Assembly: GCA_937125455.1 (NCBI GenBank)
Contig: CAKZLK010000016.1
Location: forward strand, 62,001-126,000
Length of the DNA stretch: 64,000 nt
From: an uncultured Aequorivita sp.
GTDB lineage: Bacteria > Bacteroidota > Bacteroidia > Flavobacteriales > Flavobacteriaceae
Reading direction: 5' to 3'
Positions 9,486 to 16,846 of the stretch are shown here, one piece after another; the first letter of the stretch is position 1, and each line of letters starts with the position of its first letter. The notes under the pieces were generated by a model, which had not been told where the DNA came from, searched no databases, and worked only from the letters and a program-made list of their open reading frames with translations. Both the position numbers and the translations under genes were made by a program.

Positions 9486-10022
9486 TTATGAATATTCAGC
9501 TTTTTTGCCAACAACACCTTTAAAATAAGTCCAAAGTTTTTCGGTATCTAACTCAATATCACCCGTTGGATAAAATGGTTCGTTTATAGTTATAGTCTTC
9601 TTGCTATAATCGAAAGAAACACAAATAATTGGAACATTGGCTGCCATAGCAATATAATAATAGCCTGTTTTCCAGCTTGTTACTTTTTTTCGAGTTCCTT
9701 CAGGGGCCAATGCCAAACGGAACTCTTTTTTATTTTTAAAAATTTCAGCAATTGCTTCTACCTTGTTTTGACCGGGTGTCCGGTCTAACATTTCGCCTCC
9801 TGTCCATCGGAAATACCAACCAAAAGGCCATCGGAATAATTCTTTTTTAGCTATATAATTAATCTGTGTTTTTGTAAGTCTACGGGTAAATAAACCAAGG
9901 TAGAAATCGTGCCAACTAGTATGTGGGACAACAATTATAATAGCTTTTTTAACTGTTGGATCAAAAGCACCATCAATATGCCAACCCATTATTTTTTCAA
10001 AAATAAATTTTGTTATTCCCAT
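9486..10022 (-). CDS. PlsC-like 1-acylglycerol-3-phosphate acyltransferase family protein
   Basis: A 178-residue acyltransferase. The HX4D catalytic motif is HTSWHD near residue 35, and the phosphate-binding EGTR block is APEGTRKK. It has no long membrane anchor and is shorter than classical PlsC. It follows the KdsB-KdnB fusion by 20 bases and is probably cotranscribed with it, so acylation of an envelope lipid is a reasonable inference. The acceptor is unknown. Confidence 0.8.
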   Translation of the reverse strand: MGITKFIFEKIMGWHIDGAFDPTVKKAIIIVVPHTSWHDFYLGLFTRRLTKTQINYIAKKELFRWPFGWYFRWTGGEMLDRTPGQNKVEAIAEIFKNKKEFRLALAPEGTRKKVTSWKTGYYYIAMAANVPIICVSFDYSKKTITINEPFYPTGDIELDTEKLWTYFKGVVGKKAEYS

Positions 10023-10042
10023 GAACGGATTTTATCCTAAAA

Positions 10043-11872
10043 CTACATTTTCAGATACAATTGTTTCAGTTTTTCTGGTGTGATTATGGTTTCCCATTCA
10101 CTACCAAGTGCATTTTCCCAAAGTGGAATCATCCCCATTGCAACCGTAATCATTGTATCCATTTGGTCTTCTGAAAGATTTTTGCAAATTCCCTGCGGAA
10201 TTTCAACACCATGTTTTTCAGCCATTTTTTTAAAGATTGCAACATCTTTGGGATAAAATTCTTCCAAATATTGAAATACAATACAGTTTCCTACTCCGTG
10301 CTTGGTTCCCAAAACATACCCAAGTCCGTAGCTCATAGCGTGAGCAACCCCCACTTGAGAATAAGCTATGCTCATACCGCCATGCCAGGAGGCCATCATT
10401 AACTTGGCGCGGGATTCTTGTTTAGTAAGAGAATCTCCCAGAAATATTTCCATACAAAGATCATAGGCCTTTTCGCCATAGCTCTGACTAAATGCATTTA
10501 AAAAAGTTCCATTCAAAGATTCTACGCAATGGATGAAACAATCCATTCCAGTATAAAACCATTGATTTTTTGAAACCCCTTTTGTGAGTTCTGGATCAAG
10601 TATAACCTGGTCAAAAGGTGTGAAGTCACTATTGATGCCCAATTTACGAACAGGACCAGTTAAAACCGTTGTTCGTGAAACTTCTGCACCAGTACCAGAA
10701 ATTGTTGGAATACCAACGTGATAGACCGCTTTCTGTTTAACCAAATCCCATCCCTGATATTCTGCAGCACTACCTTTATTCACTAACATTAATGAAACTG
10801 CTTTTGCTAAATCCATAACCGTTCCGCCACCGATACCTATAATTCCTGAAGGCGTATAGGTAAATTCAGTCTTTATATCATTTACCAAATCGTCAACCTG
10901 TGAAGTTTTTGGCTCTTCTTCAGCAGAGATAAAAATTAGTTTATCATTAAATCGAAGATTTAGTCTATCTGTAAATTCTGTATTTCCTTTAAAAACATCG
11001 TCCACCAAGAATATAAAAGGCGCTTTTTCTTTTTTCTGCAACGAAAGAATAGATGAAAGTTGATCAAAACATCCTTCCCCAAAAACCACTTTTGGCACCA
11101 TTGGGAAGTTTCTAAACTTATTATTAACGGTGTCTGGCTTATTCTGCTTTAATATTTTATTAGCTCTAACCAAATCTTCCGGAGTATCTATTTCTACACC
11201 TGTAGTATTTGAAATGGCCATTTTAATATTTTTACCATATTCCAAGTAACGAATACATTCAATTTTTTCTACAGCTTCCAATGAACGCATTGGCAAACGG
11301 TAGAAGTCCATAATGGCTTGCTTTCTAAAAGCATAAATACCCTTGTGTTTATAATATTGCAGTGCCACGTTTTTATCACGTGGATATGGAATTGGCGAAC
11401 GTGAAAAATAGAGTGCAAAATTATCTTTATCAACTATGACTTTTACGCAATTGGGGTCGCTTATTTCTTTCCAATCGTGGATTTCTGTCATTAGAGAGGC
11501 CAAATCAATTTTGTCAGCATCCGGTTCGTTAAATACAGCCAGAACCTTTTCCAGTCCTTCACGACTCGTAAAAGGTTCGTCTCCCTGAACATTCACAACA
11601 ATATCCACATCCATATTTTCAACAGCCTCAGCAATACGGTCGCTGCCACAATCGTGTTCTTTAATACTCATAATGGCTTTTCCGCCATTCATTTCAATTT
11701 CCTGAAAAATCACCTCGCTATCCGTAACTACATAAACTTCATCAAAAAGATTTGTTGCTTTAGCGGCTTCATAAGTTCTGACTATTACGGGTTTTCCACC
11801 TAAATCCTGCATTAATTTTCCAGGAAATCGAGACGCACCATAGCGTGCGGGAATCATTGCTATTATTTTCAA
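10043..11872 (-). CDS. kdsB: Fusion: Kdo cytidylyltransferase (KdsB) + KdnB-like Kdo 8-oxidase
   Basis: One uninterrupted 609-residue frame holds two enzymes. Residues 1-243 are KdsB ([63 protein letters not shown]), which activates Kdo as CMP-Kdo for lipopolysaccharide core synthesis. After a linker of about 10 residues, residues 254-609 are an iron-type alcohol dehydrogenase: [16 protein letters not shown] binds NAD and the metal ligands are D444, H448, H511 and H525, with the 4- and 14-residue spacing of that family. The N terminus of this half ([15 protein letters not shown]) recalls KdnB, which in Shewanella oxidises Kdo C8 before amination to 8-amino-Kdo. No start codon lies at the junction, so separate translation is unlikely. 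The required aminotransferase KdnA is not in the window. Confidence 0.85.
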   Translation of the reverse strand: MKIIAMIPARYGASRFPGKLMQDLGGKPVIVRTYEAAKATNLFDEVYVVTDSEVIFQEIEMNGGKAIMSIKEHDCGSDRIAEAVENMDVDIVVNVQGDEPFTSREGLEKVLAVFNEPDADKIDLASLMTEIHDWKEISDPNCVKVIVDKDNFALYFSRSPIPYPRDKNVALQYYKHKGIYAFRKQAIMDFYRLPMRSLEAVEKIECIRYLEYGKNIKMAISNTTGVEIDTPEDLVRANKILKQNKPDTVNNKFRNFPMVPKVVFGEGCFDQLSSILSLQKKEKAPFIFLVDDVFKGNTEFTDRLNLRFNDKLIFISAEEEPKTSQVDDLVNDIKTEFTYTPSGIIGIGGGTVMDLAKAVSLMLVNKGSAAEYQGWDLVKQKAVYHVGIPTISGTGAEVSRTTVLTGPVRKLGINSDFTPFDQVILDPELTKGVSKNQWFYTGMDCFIHCVESLNGTFLNAFSQSYGEKAYDLCMEIFLGDSLTKQESRAKLMMASWHGGMSIAYSQVGVAHAMSYGLGYVLGTKHGVGNCIVFQYLEEFYPKDVAIFKKMAEKHGVEIPQGICKNLSEDQMDTMITVAMGMIPLWENALGSEWETIITPEKLKQLYLKM

Positions 11873-11908
11873 GATATAGTTTTTAAAATGATTTCAAAAA
11901 TAAGAAGT

Positions 11909-12487
11909 TTATGTTCGTGGCAATCTATTTTTATTAAGCTTTTTATAAAATCTAAAAAGTATAATAAAGAGAAGAGCAACAAATATAAATGCCAAAATAG
12001 GAATAAATATTGAAGCAAAAGCCATTACAGCTGCGATAGCGGTTTCTACGGTAGCAATGATAGGATTTCCAACGCCTGCCGTTGTGGTAGTAGAGGTTAG
12101 CCTAGCCACAGAAGCATTTCCCTTTATAACAGCTGCAGTTCCTCCTCCTGCGATAATAGCCAAAGACCAAGTAAACACTGGACTCAAATCTGTTACAGTT
12201 GCAACCATTACCGCTGTTCCTGCCAGCGTTGCTAATGGAAGGGCAATGGTGTCCAATAAATTATCCAACCATGGAATATAGTAACCAAAAATTTCAACCA
12301 AAGTAGCCACTCCTAGTGTCATAACGACTGAAAGGTTTCCAATCCACAGCCAGTTTTCGTTTGGTGAAATAACATCGCAATAACTTGCCAAACTTAAAAT
12401 CAGTAAGGGCAAGAAGACGCGGAAGCCAACGGCCGCAGCGAGGCCAATACCTAGAAAAATACTGATTATGATTTCAAAGCTTTGCAT
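11909..12487 (-). CDS. DUF4126 membrane protein
   Basis: A 192-residue hydrophobic protein with about five predicted membrane segments, including an N-terminal one (SIFLGIGLAAAVGFRVF) and a C-terminal one (FIFVALLFIILF). A glycine-rich central part (GGGTAAVIKGNASVARLTSTTTTAGVGNP, broken here: GGGTAAVIKG then TTTAGVGNP) is characteristic of DUF4126. Function unknown. It lies between the helicase and the KdsB fusion with small gaps, so the four minus-strand genes may share a transcript. Confidence 0.75.
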   Translation of the reverse strand: MQSFEIIISIFLGIGLAAAVGFRVFLPLLILSLASYCDVISPNENWLWIGNLSVVMTLGVATLVEIFGYYIPWLDNLLDTIALPLATLAGTAVMVATVTDLSPVFTWSLAIIAGGGTAAVIKGNASVARLTSTTTTAGVGNPIIATVETAIAAVMAFASIFIPILAFIFVALLFIILFRFYKKLNKNRLPRT

Positions 12488-12493
12488 TTGCTA

Positions 12494-13918
12494 CTAATTT
12501 ACAAAAAAATCATCCTTAAAACCTATTAAATATATTTTCTCTCGGGCACGTGTAACCGCTGTATAGAGCCAGCGAAGATATTCTTTGTCAACGCCATTGG
12601 GAAGATAGGGCTGTTCTACAAAAACTGTATTCCATTGCCCCCCTTGCGATTTATGACAGGTTATGGCATAACTAAATTTAACTTGAAGCGCGTTGAAATA
12701 TTTATTGTTCTTCACAGCCAAAAACTTTTTGTATTTGGATTTTTCGGTTGCGTAATCCTTCATCACTTCTTGATAAAGTTTGTTTGATTCATCGTATGTG
12801 AGTGAAGGACTTTCTGATGTCAATGTATCTAAAAGCAGCACCGTTTCCAGTGGTTTCATATTTGGATAGTCTACCATTCTTACTTTCACTTCAGCAAAAC
12901 GGAAACCATACAATTCCTTAAAAGCGAAAATTTCCAAAACCTCTACAATATCGCCATTTGCAATGAAACCAGCTTCACTAGCATTATCAACCCAAAAATA
13001 ATTGTTCTTTACCACCATCAAATAATCACCAGCTGAAAGCTCCGAATCCTGAAAAAGTATGCGTTCACGAATGCTTTGATTATATAGGTTAGCTCTTTTA
13101 TTAGAGCGGACAATTATAACGGTGTCTTCATTTCCCAAAGCCGAATAACTGTCGTTAATGGCATCCATAATTTCCTGTCCGTCTGTTGGACGAATGATAT
13201 CTGGAAAATCAGTTCCTGAAAATTTAAAAGCCTCATAAAGCTCATTATCCAGACATTCGCGAATTCTTGTGGCATTTTCAAGGATACCACTGTCCTTTTG
13301 CTGACGAACTACTTCATCCAACTCAAGCATTATAACTTCGCGATTGTATTGGTTTTCCAAAACCCTTGCATCTAAAGCAGGGCTTATTGATAGGTGCACA
13401 GGCGGCAACTGTGCCGAATCACCTATTAATAAAAGCTTGCAATTATTTCCGCTGTAGACATACTGCATCAAATCGTCCAACAAGGAACCGTTTTCAAAAA
13501 GTTTTGAATCTTGATTAATGTCGGGGATCATCGAGGCCTCGTCAACTATAAATAAAGTGTCTCGATGTTTATTTTCTTGTAAAGTGAAGGAAATAGAACC
13601 TTTTTCACTTTTCGGGAAATATATTTTTTTATGGATCGTAAAAGCCTGTTTATTAGAATAATTACTGATAACCTTAGCTGCTCTTCCCGTTGGTGCCAAA
13701 AGCACCGAGCGTTTTTTCACTTTTGCTAAGTTTTTCACTAAAGAACCTACAATGGTGGTTTTTCCGGTTCCGGCATATCCTTTAAGTAAAAAAGTTTCAT
13801 TTTTGTTCGTGCTTAGCACAAATTTTGCTAATAAATGGAGTGCAATATCTTGCTTGGTAGTGGTATTATGTGGAAAATCATTTTTTAAAAAACTGTAAAA
13901 TTCTGATACATTCATCAT
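12494..13918 (-). CDS. RecD-like ATP-dependent DNA helicase (superfamily 1)
   Basis: A 474-residue SF1B helicase. Walker A is GYAGTGKT (residues 47-54), motif II is FIVDEASM, motif III is GDSAQLPPV, and the C-terminal motif V/VI region reads YAITCHKSQGGQW then YTAVTRAREKIYLIG. It is shorter than RecD2 and lacks its N-terminal region, matching the 'ATP-dependent RecD-like helicase' type common in Bacteroidota. Probably acts in repair or replication. Two Met codons are adjacent at the start. Confidence 0.9.
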   Translation of the reverse strand: MMNVSEFYSFLKNDFPHNTTTKQDIALHLLAKFVLSTNKNETFLLKGYAGTGKTTIVGSLVKNLAKVKKRSVLLAPTGRAAKVISNYSNKQAFTIHKKIYFPKSEKGSISFTLQENKHRDTLFIVDEASMIPDINQDSKLFENGSLLDDLMQYVYSGNNCKLLLIGDSAQLPPVHLSISPALDARVLENQYNREVIMLELDEVVRQQKDSGILENATRIRECLDNELYEAFKFSGTDFPDIIRPTDGQEIMDAINDSYSALGNEDTVIIVRSNKRANLYNQSIRERILFQDSELSAGDYLMVVKNNYFWVDNASEAGFIANGDIVEVLEIFAFKELYGFRFAEVKVRMVDYPNMKPLETVLLLDTLTSESPSLTYDESNKLYQEVMKDYATEKSKYKKFLAVKNNKYFNALQVKFSYAITCHKSQGGQWNTVFVEQPYLPNGVDKEYLRWLYTAVTRAREKIYLIGFKDDFFVN

Positions 13919-13991
13919 TCGCTTCTGTCAATGAGGGTTTAAAGATAGGTATGATTTTTTCGTAATATACTTTTACGAACAAAAAAAAATT

Positions 13992-13999
13992 GTAGATTT
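13992..13999 (+). promoter_or_regulatory. Bacteroidota -7 element before the 220-residue membrane-anchored protein
   Basis: TAGATTTG matches TAnnTTTG and lies 44 bases upstream of the ATG at 14044, in the divergent gap with the helicase gene. The -33 element is weak. Confidence 0.45.
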
Positions 14000-14043
14000 G
14001 CGATAGACCTTTTAGTAAAATCAACACTTAAATAATATCAATA

Positions 14044-14706
14044 ATGAAATTAGTAATTCAGATTGTTCTTTGGATTGTCATCATCTTCTTAGGCTGGAAA
14101 CTTTATAATTCGGTTATGGGCCCCGTACAATTTAACAAAGTTAAAGAAGCACGGTATGCAAAAGTAATCAAGAACCTAAAAGACATACAAGCCGCAGAGC
14201 TTGCGCATAAAGAAATAACTGGAAGTTTTACTGGTGATTGGGATAGTTTGGTACGTTTTATTGATACTGCAAAATTTGCTATCACACAAAGAAGAGACAC
14301 TAGTTATGCCGATGTAGCAAAAAACAAAGCTTACGGAATTGATCAAGGTTACTTTATTGAAGAATCCTTAATTGACACATTAGGCTTTACCAATGTTAAA
14401 GATTCTCTTTACGGAAGTACTGATAGGTACAAAACAATGATGAATGTACCTGTTGAAGGAAAAAATGCTAAATTTGATCTTAAAGCTGGAAAAATTGAAA
14501 AGAACGATGCCACCTATTCCGTTTTTGAAGCAAAAGTTTCAAAGTCGGTTGTTTTAAGTGATCTTAACAAAGATCTCTTAGCACAGGAAATGCAAGTTCA
14601 ATCTGTAGATGGTGTTAATGGTCCTGATATTAAAGTAGGGTCTTTGGAAGATGTAAACACTTCTGGAAACTGGCCAAAAATTTATGATTCTGCAAAAGAC
14701 AAGTAA
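14044..14706 (+). CDS. Membrane-anchored protein of unknown function
   Basis: A 220-residue protein with one N-terminal membrane helix (about residues 3-20) followed by a soluble, mixed alpha/beta domain. The order 'membrane helix, long helix with KVKEARYAKVIKNLKDIQAAE, globular part' resembles type IV pilin-like proteins, but there is no prepilin peptidase site, so this is only an analogy. The gene heads a probable cluster with DUF3822, rsmD and a 133-residue protein, and its 3' end overlaps the DUF3822 start by 23 bases. Not recognised. Confidence 0.7.
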   Translation: MKLVIQIVLWIVIIFLGWKLYNSVMGPVQFNKVKEARYAKVIKNLKDIQAAELAHKEITGSFTGDWDSLVRFIDTAKFAITQRRDTSYADVAKNKAYGIDQGYFIEESLIDTLGFTNVKDSLYGSTDRYKTMMNVPVEGKNAKFDLKAGKIEKNDATYSVFEAKVSKSVVLSDLNKDLLAQEMQVQSVDGVNGPDIKVGSLEDVNTSGNWPKIYDSAKDK

Positions 14707-15505
14707 CATACAAAATACAACGCAAAACAGACTGTCCGTTCAAGTTTCTTTGAACGGGCTTTCTTTTTTGGTAACAAACCCTGAAGAATCAAAAGTTGTT
14801 TTTTTTATTGAGAAAACCCTAGACCATAGCACTACGCCAGAGGAGTTGTTGATGGATATTGAGTCCATAATGTTTAAGAACGATATTCTTAATACAGACT
14901 TTCCAGAAGTTTCAATTATTTATTCCACACCCGTTTACAGCCTTGTTCCGGCAACGCTTTTTGAGGAAACTAAGGCAAGTGAATATTTAAAGTTCAATTC
15001 AAAAATATTGGCCAATGATTATATGGCCAACGATTTCTTGGAAGACATAGACATTGTGGTAGTATATGTTCCTTTTATGAATATCAATAATTTTTTCTTT
15101 GAAAAATATGGTTCATTCAATTATTACCACGCTACAACGGTACTTTTGAAAACCATTCTTGAAAAGGAAAAATATGCACTTCCAAAAATGTATTTGCACT
15201 TTCAAAAAAATAGTTTTGATTGTATCGTTTTAAAAAATGGTGAGTTGCAACTGTGCAATACCTATACCTATAAAACTCCAGAAGATTTCATTTACTACAC
15301 ACTTTTCTGTATGGAGCAACTAAATCTGAATCCTGAAAACCTGCCTGTAATACTTTGTGGTGATATTGAAAAAGGGGATGATAATTATAAAATTGCATAC
15401 ACGTATATACGGAATATTGAATTTGCAAAGACAAACACTTCCAGAATAAAGATCGATTCCGAAGACAAAGGCCATATTCACTTCATTTTACAAAACACAC
15501 TATAA
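14684..15505 (+). CDS. DUF3822 family protein
   Basis: A 273-residue protein matching DUF3822 (RLSVQVSLNGLSFLV near the start, then YNYYHATTVLLK-like and LPVILCGDIEKGD segments), a Bacteroidota family thought to have an actin/hexokinase-like ATPase fold but with no assigned role. The only possible ATG is inside the upstream gene, overlapping by 23 bases. The family nearly always precedes rsmD, and here its stop is immediately followed by the rsmD ATG. A terminator-like hairpin lies within its first codons. Confidence 0.85.
   Translation: MILQKTSNIQNTTQNRLSVQVSLNGLSFLVTNPEESKVVFFIEKTLDHSTTPEELLMDIESIMFKNDILNTDFPEVSIIYSTPVYSLVPATLFEETKASEYLKFNSKILANDYMANDFLEDIDIVVVYVPFMNINNFFFEKYGSFNYYHATTVLLKTILEKEKYALPKMYLHFQKNSFDCIVLKNGELQLCNTYTYKTPEDFIYYTLFCMEQLNLNPENLPVILCGDIEKGDDNYKIAYTYIRNIEFAKTNTSRIKIDSEDKGHIHFILQNTL
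14734..14769 (+). terminator. Terminator-like hairpin inside the DUF3822 coding start
   Basis: A 10-bp stem (14734-14743 with 14750-14759, one G-T pair), a 6-base loop and a T-rich tract TTTCTTTTTT (14760-14769) form a textbook intrinsic terminator. It lies 27 bases after the upstream stop codon and within the first 30 codons of DUF3822, so it should end part of the transcripts from the upstream gene and reduce expression of DUF3822-rsmD. Confidence 0.7.
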
Positions 15506-16039
15506 ATGCGTATAATTTCAGGCATATATAAAGGAAGACGACTGACGGCACCAAAAAAATTGCCAGTTCGTCCTACCACCGATTTTGCTAAAGAGGCTCT
15601 TTTTAATATTTTACGTGTTCGCTATTATTTTGAAGAAATTACGGTGCTGGATCTTTTCAGTGGCACCGGAAACATTAGTTTCGAGTTTGCTTCGCGCGGT
15701 GTTCCGAACATAACTTCGGTTGATGCACATTACGGTTGCATTCAATATATAAATAAAATTTCTGAAGAATTCTCCTTTCCTATTACCACAATTAAATCTG
15801 ACGTAAAAAAGTATTTAGAGCAAACTCCCGGCAAATATGATGTTATTTTTGCCGATCCTCCCTATGACTTCTCTGCCGAAGTTTTGAAAGATTTGACAGA
15901 AGAAATTTTCAACAATTCTTCGTTGAATACCGAAGGATTGCTTATTATTGAGCATTCAAAACAAAATGACCTTTCCACATTTCCCCATTTTGTTGAAGCC
16001 CGTAAATATGGAAGTTCCGTATTTAGTTTTTTTGCTTAG
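15506..16039 (+). CDS. rsmD: 16S rRNA (guanine-966-N2) methyltransferase family protein
   Basis: A 177-residue class I methyltransferase that would methylate N2 of G966 in 16S rRNA using SAM. Seen are the N-terminal RIISGIYKGRRL and RPTTDFAKEALFNIL signatures, the SAM-binding LDLFSGTGNISFE (about residues 48-60) and the catalytic DPPY (117-120). It starts directly after the DUF3822 stop codon, implying translational coupling. Confidence 0.93.
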   Translation: MRIISGIYKGRRLTAPKKLPVRPTTDFAKEALFNILRVRYYFEEITVLDLFSGTGNISFEFASRGVPNITSVDAHYGCIQYINKISEEFSFPITTIKSDVKKYLEQTPGKYDVIFADPPYDFSAEVLKDLTEEIFNNSSLNTEGLLIIEHSKQNDLSTFPHFVEARKYGSSVFSFFA

Positions 16040-16048
16040 TTTACCCTT

Positions 16049-16450
16049 ATGATTCAACTCCCATTAAAACTCATTGAACTCGAGTTTGTAAAAATTGAGT
16101 TTTATGAGCACTACATGATCTCAACCTTTATTGAAGGAATGATATTAAACAATGAAGATGTATACGAGATTCAACAACTTGCTGCAGGGTTTTACCAAAA
16201 CAAGCCATTCGGTTATATTTCAAATAGGGTAAATGATTATTCAAGAAATCTATCGCCAAACTCTTACAACATTCAATTGCCAACTATGTTTGCATTTGCA
16301 ATAGTTTACAAAACGGAAACTTCGCTCAAGGTTGCTAATTTTGAAAAGTTCTTTATAAAATCGCCTTTTAAAACTTTCAAATCGTTGTCTGAAGCTAAAG
16401 AATGGATGCGCGAACTAGCGGAGGAAATTAATAAAAAAGCAGGCCTGTAA
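16049..16450 (+). CDS. Conserved small protein, possible STAS/SpoIIAA-like fold
   Basis: A 133-residue protein nine bases after rsmD. The pattern of strands and helices (VKIEFYEHYMIST, NNEDVYEIQQLAA, FGYISNRVNDYS, FAIVYKT, SEAKEWMRELA) resembles the SpoIIAA/SEC14-like STAS group found in flavobacteria, but no conserved functional residue was identified. Its last four codons (Ala-Gly-Leu-stop) lie over the 3' end of the RNase P RNA gene on the opposite strand. Function unknown. Confidence 0.7.
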   Translation: MIQLPLKLIELEFVKIEFYEHYMISTFIEGMILNNEDVYEIQQLAAGFYQNKPFGYISNRVNDYSRNLSPNSYNIQLPTMFAFAIVYKTETSLKVANFEKFFIKSPFKTFKSLSEAKEWMRELAEEINKKAGL

Positions 16451-16753
16451 GCCGGGTTCTGTATCCATCAAAAGACGAATCCTTATCATTTATCTAGGCG
16501 TTCCGTTACCGAAACGCTCCATCTGCCTACCCTCCTGCATCGGGCGGGTACCCTCAAGCACAGGTTTACGTGGCATTTCACCGCATAGAGTTTACCTGAT
16601 TTCACTACAGCATTACCTGTACATCCTTTCTGCTGCACTTGTCCTAATCCCGAAACGAATTCGGAACCGACGGCCGTTAGCCGCTATGCTTCCCTATGGT
16701 GTCCGGACTTTCCTCTCCCGAATTTAACTTCGGTAGCGATAAGGCGGCCTGCT
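16433..16753 (-). ncRNA. rnpB: RNase P RNA, bacterial type A
   Basis: On the minus strand the sequence contains the universal GAGGAAAGTCCGGACACCA core near its 5' end and ends with ACAGAACCCGGCTTACAGG before GCCTGC. The outer P1 helix is formed by 16746-16752 with 16439-16445 (7 bp), and the 3' strand runs straight into six T (16438-16433), so P1 doubles as the end of the gene. It is the catalytic RNA that matures tRNA 5' ends. Its 3' end overlaps the last codons of the convergent 133-residue protein gene. Confidence 0.95.
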
Positions 16754-16756
16754 GCG

Positions 16757-16764
16757 CAAAAGTA
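16757..16764 (-). promoter_or_regulatory. Bacteroidota -7 element of rnpB
   Basis: On the minus strand TACTTTTG matches TAnnTTTG exactly and ends four bases before the predicted start of P1, which is where a -7 element should be for initiation near 16752-16753. Confidence 0.65.
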
Positions 16765-16828
16765 CTCCAATGTTAATAAATATGGGAAAATACAAACATC
16801 TATTTTTTAAAAACCCATTGTACATCTT

Positions 16829-16836
16829 TATATTTG
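16829..16836 (+). promoter_or_regulatory. Bacteroidota -7 element of dnaX
   Basis: TATATTTG matches TAnnTTTG and ends only ten bases before the dnaX ATG, predicting a very short, almost leaderless transcript. Confidence 0.5.
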
Positions 16837-16846
16837 TTTCCACGCT

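Noticed and set aside
10043-11872. Possibility that the KdsB fusion is a sequencing artefact that joined two genes.
   Set aside because: No start codon is present at the junction, the linker is a clean in-frame coding sequence, and both halves are complete with all key residues. Only resequencing could settle it.
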